Part shown: piece after piece, positions 13,690-26,345 of the stretch
Numbering within the stretch: the first letter of the stretch is position 1
How the letters are laid out: the number at the start of each line of letters is the position of its first letter
Assembly (NCBI RefSeq): GCF_040958095.1
Contig: NC_091233.1
Coordinates: 8,357,777 to 8,421,776 of the forward strand
Length of the DNA: 64,000 bases
Source of the DNA: Procambarus clarkii
Lineage: Eukaryota > Arthropoda > Malacostraca > Decapoda > Cambaridae
Direction of reading: 5' to 3'
Position numbers and translations under genes: made by a program
Notes under the pieces: generated by a model
The model's database searches: none
Told to the model about the DNA's origin: nothing
Seen by the model: only the letters and a program-made list of their open reading frames with translations

Positions 13690-15000
13690 AGGGTTACCAG
13701 CAACAGCTGGGTGTGGAGGCACCAGCAACAGGTGGGTGTGGAGGCATCAGCAACAGGCAGGTGTGGAAGCACCAGCAACAGGTTTGTGTGGAGGCACCAG
13801 CAACAGGTGGGTGTGGAGGCACCAGCAACAGGTGGGTGTGGAGGCACCAGCAACAGGTGGGTGTGGAGGCACCTGCAACAGGTGGGTGTGGAGGCACCAG
13901 CAACAGGTGGGTGTTAAGGCACCAGCAACAGGCGGGTGTGGGGGCACCAGCAACTGGCGGGTGTGGGGGCACCAGCATCTGGCGGGTGTGGGGGCACCTG
14001 CAACAGGCGGGTGTTGGGGCACCAGCAACTGGCGGGTGTGGGGGCACCAGCAACTGGCGGGTGTGGGGGCACCAGCAACTGGCGGGTGTGGGGGCACCAG
14101 CAACTGGCGGGTGTGGGGGCACCAGCAACTGGCGGGTGTGGGGGCCCCAGCAACTGGCGGGTGTGGGGGCCCCAGCAACTGGCGGGTGTGGGGGCACCAG
14201 CAACTGGCGGGTGTGGGGGCACCAGCAACTGGCGGGTGTGGGGGCACCAGCAACTGGCGGGTGTGGGGGCACCAGCAACTGGCGGGTGTGGGGGCACCAG
14301 CAACTGGCGGGTGTGGGGGCACCAGCAACTGGCGGGTGTGGGGGCACCAGCAACTGGCGGGTGTGGGGGCACCAGCAACTGGCGGGTGTGGGGGCACCAG
14401 CAACTGGCGGGTGTGGGGGCACCAGCAACTGGCGGGTGTGGGGGCACCAGCAACTGGCGGGTGTGGGGGCACCAGCAACTGGCGGGTGTGGGGGCACCAG
14501 CAACTGGCGGGTGTGGGGGCACCAGCAACTGGCGGGTGTGGGGGCACCAGCAACTGGCGGGTGTGGGGGCACCAGCAACTGGCGGGTGTGGGGGCACCAG
14601 CAACTGGCGGGTGTGGGGGCACCAGCAACTGGCGGGTGTGGGGGCACCAGCAACTGGCGGGTGTGGGGGCACCAGCAACTGGCGGGTGTTGAGGAACCAG
14701 CAACTGGCGGGTGTGGGGGCACCAGCAACTGGCGGGTGTGGGGGCACCAGCAACTGGCGGGTGTGGGGGCACCAGCAACTGGCGGGTGTGGGGGCACCAG
14801 AAACTGGCGGGTGTGGGGGCACCAGCAACTGGCGGGTGTGGGGGCACCAGCAACTGGCGGGTGTGGGGGCACCAGCACCAGGTCGGTTTGGGGGCACCAG
14901 CACCAGGTCGGTTTGGGGGCACCAGCACCAGGTCGGTATGGGGGCACCAGCAACAGGTGGGTGTAGGGGGCACTAGCAACAGGTTGGTGTGGGGGCACCA
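13690..15000 (+). repeat. Second higher-order block, copy 1, with long CAACTGG run
   Basis: The block opens with GGAGGCACC-type units, then CAGCATCTGG near 13975, then about thirty-five CAACTGG units to 14,875, then CACCAGGTCGG units. The same series recurs at 22150-23560 at an offset of about 8462-8468 bp. Confidence 0.85.
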
Positions 15001-18000
15001 GCAACAGGTGGGTGTGGGGGCACCAGCAACAGGTGGGTGTGGGGGCACCAGCAACAGGTGGGTGTGGGGGCACCAGCAACAGGTGGGTGTGGGGGTACCA
15101 GCAACAGCTGGGTGTGGGGGCACCAGCAACAGGTGAGTGTGGGGGCACCAGCAACAGGTGGGTGTAGGGGGCACCAGCAACAGGCGGGTGTGGAAGCTCC
15201 AGCAACAGGTTTGTGTGGAGGCACTAGCAACAGTTGGGTGTGGCGGCATTAGCAACAGGCGGGTGTTGAAGCACCAGCAACAGGTGGGTGTGGAGGCACC
15301 AGCAACAGGTGGGTGTGGGAGCACCTGCAACAGGCGGGTGTGGGGGCACCAGCAACAGGCGGGTGTGGGGGCACCAGCAACAGGCGGGTGTGGGGGCACC
15401 AGCAACAGGCGGGTGTGGGGGCACCAGCAACAGGCGGGTGTGGGGGCACCAGCAACAGGCGGGTGTGGGGGCACCAGCAACAGGCGGGTGTGGGGGCACC
15501 AGCAACAGGCGGGTGTGGGGGCACCAGCAACAGGCGGGTGTGGGGGCACCAGCAACAGGCGGGTGTGGGGGCACCAGCAACTGGCGGGTGTGGGGGCACC
15601 AGCATCTGGCGGGTGTGGGGGCACCAGCACCAGGTCGGTTTGGGATCACCAGCACCAGGTCGGTTTGGGGGCACCAGCAACAGGTGGGTGTAGGGGGCAC
15701 CAGCAACAGGTTGGTGTGGGGGCACCAGCAACAGGTAGGTGTGGGGCACCAGCAACAGGTGGGTGTGGGGGCACCAGCAACAGGTGGGGTGTGGGAGCAC
15801 CAGCAACAGGTGGGGTGTGGGAGGCACTATCAACAGGTGGGGTGTGGGAGGCACCAGCAACGTGTGCGGTGTGGGAGGCACAACAAGAGGTGGGTGTCGG
15901 GTGCACAAGCAACAGCTGGGTGTGGGGGCACCAGCAACAGGTGGGGTGTTGGGTCACCAGCAACAGGTGGGTATGGTTGCACCAGCAACAGGTGGGTGTC
16001 GGAGCAAAAGCAGCAGGTGGGCGTGGAGGCACCAGCAACAGGTGGGTGTGGTGACACCATTAACAGGTGGGTGTGGTGGCACCATTAACAGGTTGGTGTG
16101 GGGGCACCTGCAACAGGTGGGTGTAGGGGCACCTGCAACAGGTGGGTGTGGAGGCAACAGGCAGGTGTGGAAACACCAGCAACAGGTTTGTGTGGAGGCA
16201 CCAGCAACAGGTGGGTGTGGAGGCATCAGCAACAGGCAGGTGTGGAAGCTCCAGCAACAGGTGGGTGTGGAGGCACCAGCAACAGGTGGGTGTGGGGGCA
16301 CCTGCAACAGGCGGGTGTGGGGGCACCAGCAACAGGCGGGTGTGGGGGCACCAGCAACAGGCGGGTGTGGGGGCATCAGCAACAGGCGGGTGTGGGGGCA
16401 CCAGCAACAGGCGGGTGTGGGGGCACCAGCAAAATGCGGGTGTGGGGGCACCAGCAACAGGCGGGTGTGGGGGCACCAGCAACAGGCGGGTGTGGGGGCA
16501 CCAGCAACAGGCGGGTGTGGGGGCACCAGCAACAGGCGGGTGTGGGGGCACCAGCAACAGGCGGGTGTGGGGGCACCAGCAACAGGCGGGTGTGGGGGCA
16601 CCAGCAACAGGCGGGTGTGGGGGCACCAGCACCAGGCGGGTATGGGGGCACCAGCAACAGGCGGATGTGGGGGCACCAGCAACTGGCGGGTGTGGGGGCA
16701 CCAGCACCAGGTCGGTTTGGGGGCACCAGCTCCAGGTCGGTTTGGGGGCACCAGCAACAGGTGGGTGTAGGGGGCACCAGCAACAGGTTGGTGTGGGGGC
16801 ACCAGCAACAAACAGGTGGGTGTGGGAGCACCAGCAACAGGTGGGTGTGGGGGCACCAGCAACAGGTGGGGTGTGGGAGCACCAGCAACAGGTGGGGTGT
16901 GGGAGGCACTATCAACAGGTGGGGTGTGGGAGGCACCAGCAACATGTGCGATGTGGGAGGCACAACAAGAGGTGGGTGTCGGGTGCACAAGCAACAGATG
17001 GGTGTAAAGGGCACCAGCAACAGGTGGGTGTAGGGGGCCCCTGCAACAGGTGGGTGTAGGGTTACCAGCAACAGCTGGGTGTGGGGGCACCAGCAACAGG
17101 TGGGGTGTTGGGTCACCAGCAACAGGTGGGTATGGTTGCACCAGCAACAGGTGGGTGTCGGAGCAAAAGCAGCAGGTGGGCGTGGAGGCACCAGCAACAG
17201 GGGGGTGTGGGGGCACCTGCAACAGGTGGGTGTGGAGGCACAAGCAACAGGCAGGTGTGGAAACACCAGCAACAGGTTTGTGTGGAGGCACCAGCAACAG
17301 GTGGGTGTGGAGGCATCAGCAACAGGCGGGAGTGGAAGCTCCAGCAACAGGTTTGTGTGGAGGCACCAGCAACAGTTGGGTGTGGAGGCATTAGCAACAG
17401 GCGGGTGTTGAAGCACCAGCAACTGGTGGGTGTGGAGGCACCAGCAACAGGTGGGTGTGGGGGCACCTGAAACAGGCGGGTGTGGGGGCACCAGCAACAG
17501 GCGGGTGTGGGGGCACCAGCAACAGGTGGGGTGTGGGAGCACCAGCAACAGGTGGGGTGTGGGAGGCACTATCAACAGGTGGGGTGTGGGAGGCACTATC
17601 AACAGGTGGGGTGTGGGAGGCACTATCAACAGGTGGGGTGTGGGAGGCACCAGCAACATTTGCGGTGTGGGAGGCACAACAAGAGGTGGGTGTCGGGTGC
17701 ACAAGCAACAGATGGGTGTAAGGGGCACCAGCAACAGGTGGGTGTAGGGGGTCCCTGCAACAGGTGGGTGTAGGGGGCCCCTGCAACAGGTGGGTGTAGG
17801 GTTACCAGCAACAGCTGGGTGTGGGTCACCAGCAACAGGTGGGGTGTTGGGTCACCAGCAACAGGTGGGTATGGTTGCACCAGCAACAGGTGGGTGTCGG
17901 AGCAAAAGCAGCAGGTGGGCGTGGAGGCACCAGCAACAAGTGGGTGTGGTGGCACCATTAACAGGTGGGTGTGGTGGCACCATTAACAGGTGGGTGTGGG

Positions 18001-21000
18001 GGCACCTGCAACAGGTGGGCGTGGGGGCACCTGCAACAGGTGGGTGTGGAGGCACCAGCAACAGGCAGGTGTGGAAACACCAGCAACAGGTTTGTGTGGA
18101 GGCACCAGCAACAGGTGGGTGTGGAGGCATCAGCAACAGGCGGGTGTGGAAGCTCCAGCAACAGGTTTGTGTGGAGGCACCAGCAACAGTTGGGTGTGGA
18201 GGCATTAGCAACAGGCGGGTGTTGAAGCACCAGCAACAGGTGGGTGTGGAGGCACCAGCAACAGGTGGGTGTGGAGGCACCAGCAACAGGCGGGTGTGGG
18301 GGCACCAGCAACAGGCGGGTGTGGGGGCACCAGCAACAGGCGGGTGTGGGGGCACCAGCAACAGGCGGGTGTGGGGGCACCAGCAACAGGCGGGTGTGGG
18401 GGCACCAGCAACAGGCGGGTGTGGGGGGGCACAAGCACCAGGTCGGTTTGGGGGCACAAGCACCAGGTCGGTTTGGGAGCACCAGCAACAGGTGGGTGTA
18501 GGGGGCACCAGCAACAGGTTAGTGTGGGGGCACCAGCAACAGGTGAGGTGTGGGAGCACCAGCAACAGGTGGGGTGTGGGAGGCACTATCAACAGGTGGG
18601 GTGTGGGAGGCACCAGCAACATGTGCGGTGTGGGAGGCACAACAAGAGGTGGGTGTCGGGTGCACAAGCAACAGATGGGTGTAAAGGGCACCAGCAACAG
18701 GTGGGTGTAGGGGGCCCCTGCAACAGGTGGGTGTAGGGTTACCAGCAACAGCTGGGTGTGGGGGCACCAGCAACAGGTGGGGTGTTGGGTCACCAGCAAC
18801 AGGTGGGTATGGTTGCACCAGCAACAGGTGGGTGTCGGAGCAAAAGCAGCAGGTGGGCGTGGAGGCACCAGCAACAGGGGGGTGTGGGGGCACCTGCAAC
18901 AGGTGGGTGTGGAGGCACCAGCAACAGGCAGGTGTGGAAACACCAGCAACAGGTTTGTGTGGAGGCACCAGCAACAGGTGGGTGTGGAGGCATCAGCAAC
19001 AGGCGGGAGTGGAAGCTCCAGCAACAGGTTTGTGTGGAGGCACCAGCAACAGTTGGGTGTGGAGGCATTAGCAACAGGCGGGTGTTGAAGCACCAGCAAC
19101 TGGTGGGTGTGGAGGCACCAGCAACAGGTGGGTGTGGGGGCACCTGCAACAGGCGGGTGTGGGGGCACCAGCAACAGGCGGGTGTGGGGGCACCAGCAAC
19201 AGGCGGGTGTGGGGGCACCAGCAACAGGCGGGTGTGGGGGCACCAGCAACAGGCGGGTGTGGGGGCACAAGCAACAGGCGGGTGTGGGGGCACCAGCAAC
19301 AGGCGGGTGTGGGGGCACCAGCACCAGGTCGGTTTGGGGGCACCAGCACCAGGTCGGTTTGGGGGCACCAGCACCAGGTGGGTGTAGGGGGCACCAGCAA
19401 CAGGTTGGTATGGGGGCACCAGCAACAGGTGGGTGTGGGGGCACCAGCAACAGGTGGGTGTGGGGGCACCAGCAACAGGTGGGGTGTGGGAGCACCAGCA
19501 ACAGGTGGGGTGTGGGAGGCACTATCAACAGGTGGGGTGTGGGAGGCACCAGCAACATGTGCTGTGTGGGAGGCACAACAAGAGGTGGGTATCGGGTGCA
19601 CAAGCAACAGATGGGTGTAAGGGGTACCAGCAACAGGTGGGTGTAGGGGGCCCCTGCAACAGGTGGGTGTAGGGTTACCAGCAACAGCTGGGTGTGGGGG
19701 CACCAGCAACAGGTGGGGTGTTGGGTCACCAGCAACAGGTGGGTATGGTTGCACCAGCAACAGGTGGGTGTCGGAGCAAAAGCAGCAGGTGGGCGTGGAG
19801 GCACCAGCAACAGGTGGGTGTGGAGGCACCATTAACAGGTGGGTGTGGTGGCACCATTAACAGGTGGGTGTGGTGGCACCATTAACAGGTGGGTGTGGGG
19901 GCACCTGCAACAGGTGGGTGTGGGGGCACCAGCAACAGGTGGGTGTGGAGGCACCAGCAACAGGCAGGTGTGGAAACACCAGCAACAGGTTTGTGTGGAG
20001 GCACCAGCAACAGGTGGGTGTGGACGCATCAGCAACAGGCGGGTGTGGAAGATCCAGCAACAGGTTTGTGTGGAGGCACCAGCAACAGTTGAGTGTGGAG
20101 GCACCACTAACAGGCGGGTACGGAAGCACCAGCAACAGGTGGGTGTGGAGGCACCAGCAACAGGTGGGTGTGGGGGCACCTGCAACAGGCGGGTGTGGGG
20201 GCACCAGCAACAGGGGGGTGTGGGGGCACCAGCAACAGGCGGGTGTGGGGGCACCAGCAACAGGCGGGTGTGGGGGCAACAGGCGGGTGTGGGGGCACCA
20301 GCACCAGGTCGGTTTGGGGGCACCAGCACCAGGTCGGTTTGGGGGCACCAGCACCAGGTGGGTGTAGGGGGCACCAGCAACAGGTTGGTATGGGGGCACC
20401 AGCAACAGGTGGGTGTGAGGGCACCAGCAACAGGTGGGTGTGGGGGCACCAGCAACAGGTGGGGTGTGGGAGCACCAGCAACAGGTGGGGTGTGGGAGGC
20501 ACTATCAACAGGTGGGGTGTGGGAGGCACCAGCAACATGTGCTGTGTGGGAGGCACAACAAGAGGTGGGTGTCGGGTGCACAAGCAACAGATGGGTGTAA
20601 GGGGTACCAGCAACAGGTGGGTGTAGGGGGCCCCTGCAACAGGTGGGTGTAGGGTTACCAGCAACAGCTGGGTGTGGGGGCACCAGCAACAGGTGGGGTG
20701 TTGGGTCACCAGCAACAGGTGGGTATGGTTGCACCAGCAACAGGTGGGTGTCGGAGCAAAAGCAGCAGGTGGGCGTGGAGGCACCAGCAACAGGTGGGTG
20801 TGGAGGCACCATTAACAGGTGGGTGTGGTGGCACCATTAACAGGTGGGTGTGGGGGCACCTGCAACAGGTGGGTGTGGGGGCACCAGCAACAGGTGGGTG
20901 TGGAGGCACCAGCAACAGGCAGGTGTGGAAACACCAGCAACAGGTTTGTGTGGAGGCACCAGCAACAGTTGGGTGTGGAGGCACCACTAACAGGCGGGTA

Positions 21001-21239
21001 TGGAAGCACCAGCAACAGGTGGGTGTGGAGGCACCAGCAACAGGTGGGTGTGGGGGCACCTGCAACAGGCGGGTGTGGGGGCACCAGCAACAGGGGGGTG
21101 TGGGGGCACCAGCAACAGGCGGGTGTGGGGGCACCAGCAACAGGCGGGTGTTGGGGCACCAGCAACAGGCGGGTGTGGGGGCACCAGCAACAGGCGGGTG
21201 TGGGGGCACCAGCAACAGGCGGGTGTGGGGGCACCAGCA

Positions 21240-21810
21240 ACAGGCGGGTGTGGGGGCACCAGCCAACAGGCGGGTGTGGGGGCACCAGCAACAGGCGGGT
21301 GTGGGGGCACCAGCAACAGGCGGGTGGGGGGGCACCAGCAACAGGCGGGTGTGGGGGCACCAGCAACAGGCGGGTGTGGGGGCACCAGCCAACAGGCGGG
21401 TGTGGGGGCACCAGCAACAGGCGGGTGTGGGGGCACCAGCAACAGGCGGGTGTGGGGGCACCAGCAACAGGCGGGTGTGGGGGCACCAGCAACAGGCGGG
21501 TGTGGGGGCACCAGCAACAGGCGGGTGTGGGGGCACCAGCAACAGGCGGGTGTGGGGGCACCAGCAACAGGCGGGTGTGGGGGCACCAGCAACAGGCGGG
21601 TGTGGGGGCACCAGCCAACAGGCGGGTGTGGGGGCACTGCAACAGGCGGGTGTGGGGGCACCAGCAACAGGCGGGTGGGGGGGCACCAGCAACAGGCGGG
21701 TGTGGGGGCACCAGCAACAGGCGGGTGTGGGGGCACCAGCCAACAGGCGGGTGTGGGGGCACCAGCAACAGGCGGGTGTGGGGGCACCAGCCAACAGGCG
21801 GGTGTGGGGG
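21240..21810 (+). repeat. Sub-block mixing 25-bp and 26-bp units
   Basis: Within CAACAGG units, several copies read CAGCCAACAGG, one base longer (near 21263, 21387, 21615, 21739 and 21789), and one copy is shortened to CACTGCAACAGG (near 21635). The longer unit recurs at irregular multi-unit spacing, which suggests amplification of a segment that included the one-base insertion. Confidence 0.8.
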
Positions 21811-22149
21811 CACCAGCAACAGGCGGGTGTGGGGGCACCAGCAACAGGCGGGTGTGGGGGCACCAGCAACAGGCGGGTGTTGGGGCACCAGCAACAGGCG
21901 GGTGTGGGGGCACCAGCAACAGGCTGGTGTGGGGGCACCAGCAACAGGCGGGTGTGGGGGCACCAGCAACAGGCGGGTGTGGGGGCACCAGCAACAGGCG
22001 GGTGTTGGGGCACCAGCAACAGGGGGGTGTGTGGGCACCAGCAACAGGCGGGTGTGTGGGCACCAGCAACTGGCGGGAGTGTGGGCACCAGCAACTGGCG
22101 GGTGTGGCGTGCACAAGCAACAGATGGGTGTAAGGGTCACCAGCAACAG

Positions 22150-23560
22150 GTGGGTGTAGGGTTACCAGCAACAGCTGGGTGTGGAGGCAACAGGTGGGTG
22201 TGGAGGCACCAGCAACAGGCAGGTGTGGAAGCACCAGCAACAGGTTTGTGTGGAGGCACCAGCAACAGGTGGGTGTGGAGGCACCAGCAACAAGTGGGTG
22301 TGGAGGCACCAGCAACAGGTGGGTGTGGAGGCACCTGCAACAGGTGGGTGTGGAGGCACCAGCAACAGGTGGGTGTTAAGGCACCAGCAACAGGCGGGTG
22401 TGGGGGCACCAGCAACTGGCGGGTGTGGGGGCACCAGCATCTGGCGGGTGTGGGGGCACCTGCAACAGGCGGGTGTGGGGGCACCAGCAACTGGCGGGTG
22501 TGGGGGCACCAGCAACTGGCGGGTGTGGGGGCACCAGCAACTGGCGGGTGTGGGGGCACCAGCAACTGGCGGGTGTGGGGGCACCAGCAACTGGCGGGTG
22601 TGGGGGCCCCAGCAACTGGCGGGTGTGGGGGCACCAGCAACTGGCGGGTTTGGGGGCACCAGCAACTGGCGGGTGTGGGGGCACCAGCAACTGGCGGGTG
22701 TGGGGGCACCAGCAACTGGCGGGTGTGTGGGCACCAGCAACTGGCGGGTGTGGGGGCACCAGCAACTGGCGGGTGTGGGGGGGCACCAGCAACTGGCGGG
22801 TGGGAGGGGCACCAGCAACTGGCGGGTGTGGGGGCACCAGCAACTGGCGGGTGTGGGGGTACCAGCAACTGGCGGGTGTGTGGGCACCAGCAACTGGCGG
22901 GTGTGGGGGGACCAGCAACTGGCGGGTGTGGGGGCACCAGCAACTGGCGGGTGTGGGGGCACCAGCAACTGGCGGGTGTGGGGGCACCAGCAACTGGCGG
23001 GTGTGGGGGCACCAGCAACTGGCGGGTGTGGGGGCACCAGCAACTGGCGGGTGTGGGGGCACCAGCAACTGGCGGGTGTGGGGGCACCAGCAACTGGCGG
23101 GTGTGGGGGCACCAGCAACTGGCGGGTGTGGGGGCACCAGCAACTGGCGGGTGTGGGGGCACCAGCAACTGGCGGGTGTGGGGGCACCAGCAACTGGCGG
23201 GAGTGGGGGCACCAGCAACTGGCGGGAGTGGGGGCACCAGCAACTGGCGGGAGTGGGGGCACCAGCAACTGGCGGGTGTGGGGGCACCAGCAACTGGCGG
23301 GTGTGGGGGCACCAGCAACTGGCGGGTGTGGGGGCACCAGCAACTGGCGGGTGTGGGGGCACCAGCAACTGGCGGGTGTGGGGGCACCAGCAACTGGCGG
23401 GTGTGGGGGCACCAGCAACTGGCGGGTGTGGGGGCACCAGCAACTGGCGGGTGTGGGGGCACCAGCAACTGGCGGGTGTGGGGGCACCAGCACCAGGTCG
23501 GTTTGGGGGCACCAGCAACAGGTGGGTGTAGGGGGCACCAGCAACAGGTGGGTGTAGGGG
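22150..23560 (+). repeat. Second higher-order block, copy 2, with long CAACTGG run
   Basis: Same unit order as 13690-15000, including the rare CAGCATCTGG unit near 22436. It has acquired extra G insertions (near 22775 and 22800) and a triplet of GGGAGTGGGGG units near 23200-23260 that the first copy lacks. Confidence 0.85.
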
Positions 23561-23990
23561 CACCAGCAACAGGTTGGTGTGGGGGCACCAGCAACAGGTG
23601 GGTGTGGGGGCACCAGCAACAGGTGGGTGTGGGGGCACCAGCAACAGATGGGTGTGGGGGCACCAGCAACAGGTGGGTGTGGGGGCACCAGCAACAGGTG
23701 GGTGTGGGGGCACCAGCAACAGGTGAGTGTGGGGGCACTAGCAACAGGTGGGTGTAGGGGGCACCAGCAACAGGCGAGTGTGGGTGTACCAGCAACAGCT
23801 GAGTGTGGGTGTACCAGCAACAGGTGATTGTGGGGGTACCAGCAACAGCTGGGTGTGGGGGCTCCAGCAACAGCTGGGTGTGGGGGCTTCAGCAACAGCT
23901 GGGTGTGGGGGGCACCAGCATCAGGTGGGTGTGGGGGCACCAGCAACAGGTGGGTGTGGGGGCACCAGCAAGTGGTGGGTGTGGAGGCCG

Positions 23991-25042
23991 CGGCTGGTTG
24001 TTGAGGTCGGGAGGTGAGGGTCAACTCGGGTAGTGAGGTGGGCTGGTTGGTGAGGTTGTCCTTGAGGCGGGTTGGAGGGATGGATTCCGTGGGGAGGGGG
24101 GGAGTATTGGTTGGCTTATACACATGACATACTATATACATTCATATATATATATACACACCAGGTTATGTATGATACTGAGATACTTGAGGTTTGGTGC
24201 TTTGTGACATGACACTATAAACTGTAGTTGACACTTTGTGCAACTGTCTGGTTGGCACTGTCTATCGGAGTTATCACTTTGAGATGAATATATCACTATG
24301 ACACTATATATACACGGTAAGCACTCTGTGTGTCGGGGCCGCAAAGTAAACAGTAAACAGACACAACTTGTACATTATTATTCACAACCATACCATCATG
24401 GAAAGATATGTATATGACGTGTGCGTGGAGCAGTAAATGCCTGGTACCTAGGTAGAGGCTGGGAGAACTTTACAATTTCAGATTTTATACTTCTCTCACA
24501 TCCTTACCATTCCCAGCCCTTCCCTCCCTAATGGTAGGGAGGGAGAGGCATCTCTCCCTCTCTCATGTTCCCTCTGCCTCTCTCATCCCCCATTCTCTCT
24601 GCCTTCGCTCATTCCCATTCTCTCCCTTTGCCCCTCCTGTTCTCTCTCCCAGTAGGCAAAAGATATTCTAGTAACATTCAACTAACGTTATCAAACGTTG
24701 AATCCCACTCACCCAACACACACTGCTTTACCCGTCCCACTCACCCTGCTTCACCCGTCCCACTCACCCAGCACTCAATGCAACCCTGAGACAAGATGTT
24801 GTGGGTTGCATCCCAACGCACATGATTACCACCAACACCCCGTTACCTTCCATCCATCCCCCCCCCCCCCCCCCCACAAATACTCCAAGGCACTCCCTAC
24901 CCTGTCAGTCCAAGCTCTCTGTACATCAAGCCCTCCTTGGTCCCTCCTCATGCAAATTTATATAAGAAATATGTCCCCATCATCCACTGCACCACCCTCC
25001 AATCATCTGTTGTCTACTACACCATATAATAACCCTATCAAA
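23991..25042. other. Non-coding stretch after the 25-bp satellite
   Basis: No gene recognised. It holds a GAGG-rich border to about 24,110, a short TA run near 24,148, a CT-rich tract at about 24,540-24,660 and a poly-C run at about 24,860-24,876. Confidence 0.6.
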
Positions 25043-25310
25043 ATAACCCTGTCCAGAGAACAACTTCCTACTCCAGTGGGATGGACGTCAAGAGTGAAAG
25101 TAAGTGAGAATGAACAGAAGAAAGTGCTCATTAAAGTAATGTACGCAATCACAGATGGGATTACCAATAAAGCAAGAGAACTTGGGGAAAGGTTTCAAGA
25201 ATAAACAAGATGTAATAACACTCAGAAACAAAATAGTCAGATATCATAATGAATGCAACGTTTCCATAGTACCATCATATAGTAAGGAATGGATTAGAGT
25301 TTGGAAGTGA
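25043..25310 (+). pseudogene. Possible decayed coding remnant, family unknown
   Basis: I do not recognise this sequence. One plus frame is open through about 25,204 with a charged tail (ARELGERFQE). After a one-base shift, another frame continues as a plausible charged peptide (RNKIVRYHNE, then KEWIRVWK) to a stop at 25,308. The continuity of composition across the shift hints at a broken coding sequence, possibly ORF1 of a LINE given the LINE relics nearby. It could equally be chance. Confidence 0.2.
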
Positions 25311-25967
25311 AGATTATCTCAAGGGTTCAGAAAATGAAGGGATCAGAAACAACATAACAGGCTCTGCGCCAAAAGTTGGATCAAAGATAATAGTAGTATT
25401 AATACATAACCTCACACTAAACGAAGGAAAATCCAAACAGAAGAGTGGAGACGGTGGGAGAAGGAAGAGAGGGGTGGGAAAGGGTGAAGGAAAAAAGGGG
25501 GAAGGTGGAGAGGGGACCATTTTTTCGTTTTTTCCCCAGAGATATTCCTGCACAAGCCCAAGCCTTTGGCAGTATGTGTTACTCTTTTCTGTCTTAAATA
25601 GGCAGTGGATGAATATTTATGACTCGTATGTTGACTTCAATTAGATTATGTCCAGTGTGTTTAATAAATTTTTCTCTACTGTTAAATATCAATTAAAATT
25701 TTATTTGGTTTGTAACTTTGCATTTTGTTAGATAATATTCTAGTAGTCTGACGGGCATTTTTCCAGTACTGACATTTCCTCACTTCTTCCGGAACCTGCA
25801 CATGAGTATCAAAGTATTGTGTGGTGTACATGTGCTCCTGTTTTCCAATTGTTAACTTTCACCAAAACAAGAGGTTTGTAATTCACAGATCCTGATGCTA
25901 CACCCGCTGTGTTATGATCACTAAGTGTTTTGCGATGCTCTATGTCTAACTATTTTCTGAATCTGTG
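25311..25967. other. AT-rich spacer, no feature recognised
   Basis: It includes a purine-rich patch near 25,430-25,515 and AT-rich sequence to the RNase H relic. I see no coding signal. Confidence 0.5.
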
Positions 25968-26177
25968 CTAGACTCTGTGGTATGTAAATGTCTCCATTCC
26001 ACCTCTTAGTTCAACGTTTAAAGCTTCATCTACAATGCCATTTACTGGAATTCTTACATGACCTGGCACCCAGTTGATAAGAATGTAACGACCTTGACGT
26101 TTGAGTGTCAGATGAATGTTGCCACGTAAATGTTCTTGTTGCAAGGTTTCAGTGGCAGTTCTCGAATCTGTATGCAC
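25968..26177 (-). pseudogene. RNase H fragment of a LINE retrotransposon
   Basis: The last 69 residues of a minus-strand open frame read as the C-terminal half of the RNase H domain found in I/Jockey-type LINEs. The sequence shows VHTDSRTATETLQQ, matching the family's TDS element with one catalytic Asp. It then shows INWVPGHVRIP, matching the WVPGHVGI element, followed by IVDEAL, which places the last catalytic Asp. Upstream on the minus strand the frame runs into a pyrimidine tract with no LINE similarity, so the domain is truncated by low-complexity sequence. In an active element the domain would remove the RNA strand during target-primed cDNA synthesis. Here only an isolated fragment remains, with no reverse transcriptase beside it. 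Confidence 0.75.
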
Positions 26178-26184
26178 GAGTGAG

Positions 26185-26345
26185 GGGGATAAAATAGGAA
26201 GAGAGGGTGGAAAGAGAAAGAGACGGGGAGGGGAAAAGAAGGATGGAGAAGAGAGGTGGATTCTGTGGGAGAAAGGTGAAGAGGAGAGGGGGAAGAGATG
26301 GGGAGAAGAGAAAAGGGGGAGATAGAAACCGAGAGAGGGAGAGAG
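26185..26345 (+). repeat. Purine-rich (GA/GGA) low-complexity tract
   Basis: Plus-strand sequence is almost all A and G (for example GGGAGAAGAGAAAAGGGGGAG). It truncates the RNase H relic on its left. Confidence 0.85.

Larger units (their letters stand above)
1..23990 (+). repeat. 25-bp satellite array with nested higher-order repeats
   Basis: Nearly the whole interval is tandem copies of a 25-bp unit whose core reads CACCAGCAACAGG followed by a G-rich part (GGTGGGTGTGGGGG or GGCGGGTGTGGGGG). Units differ mainly at the base before GG (CAACAGG, CAACTGG, CACCAGG) and at GGCGG versus GGTGG. The array enters from beyond the left edge and decays at 23,760-23,990. Because 25 is not a multiple of three, one plus frame cycles through the three unit registers, giving a 25-residue peptide period. 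No register has a stop, so very long open frames appear on both strands. These are not genes: indels shift them freely and all frames are equally open. Confidence 0.97.

Noticed and set aside
20674-23757. 1027-codon plus open frame of 25-residue repeats, and a 1026-codon minus frame at 7214-10294
   Set aside because: The 25-bp satellite has no stop in any register, so both strands are open. Frames shift with ordinary unit indels and no codon-level constraint is visible.
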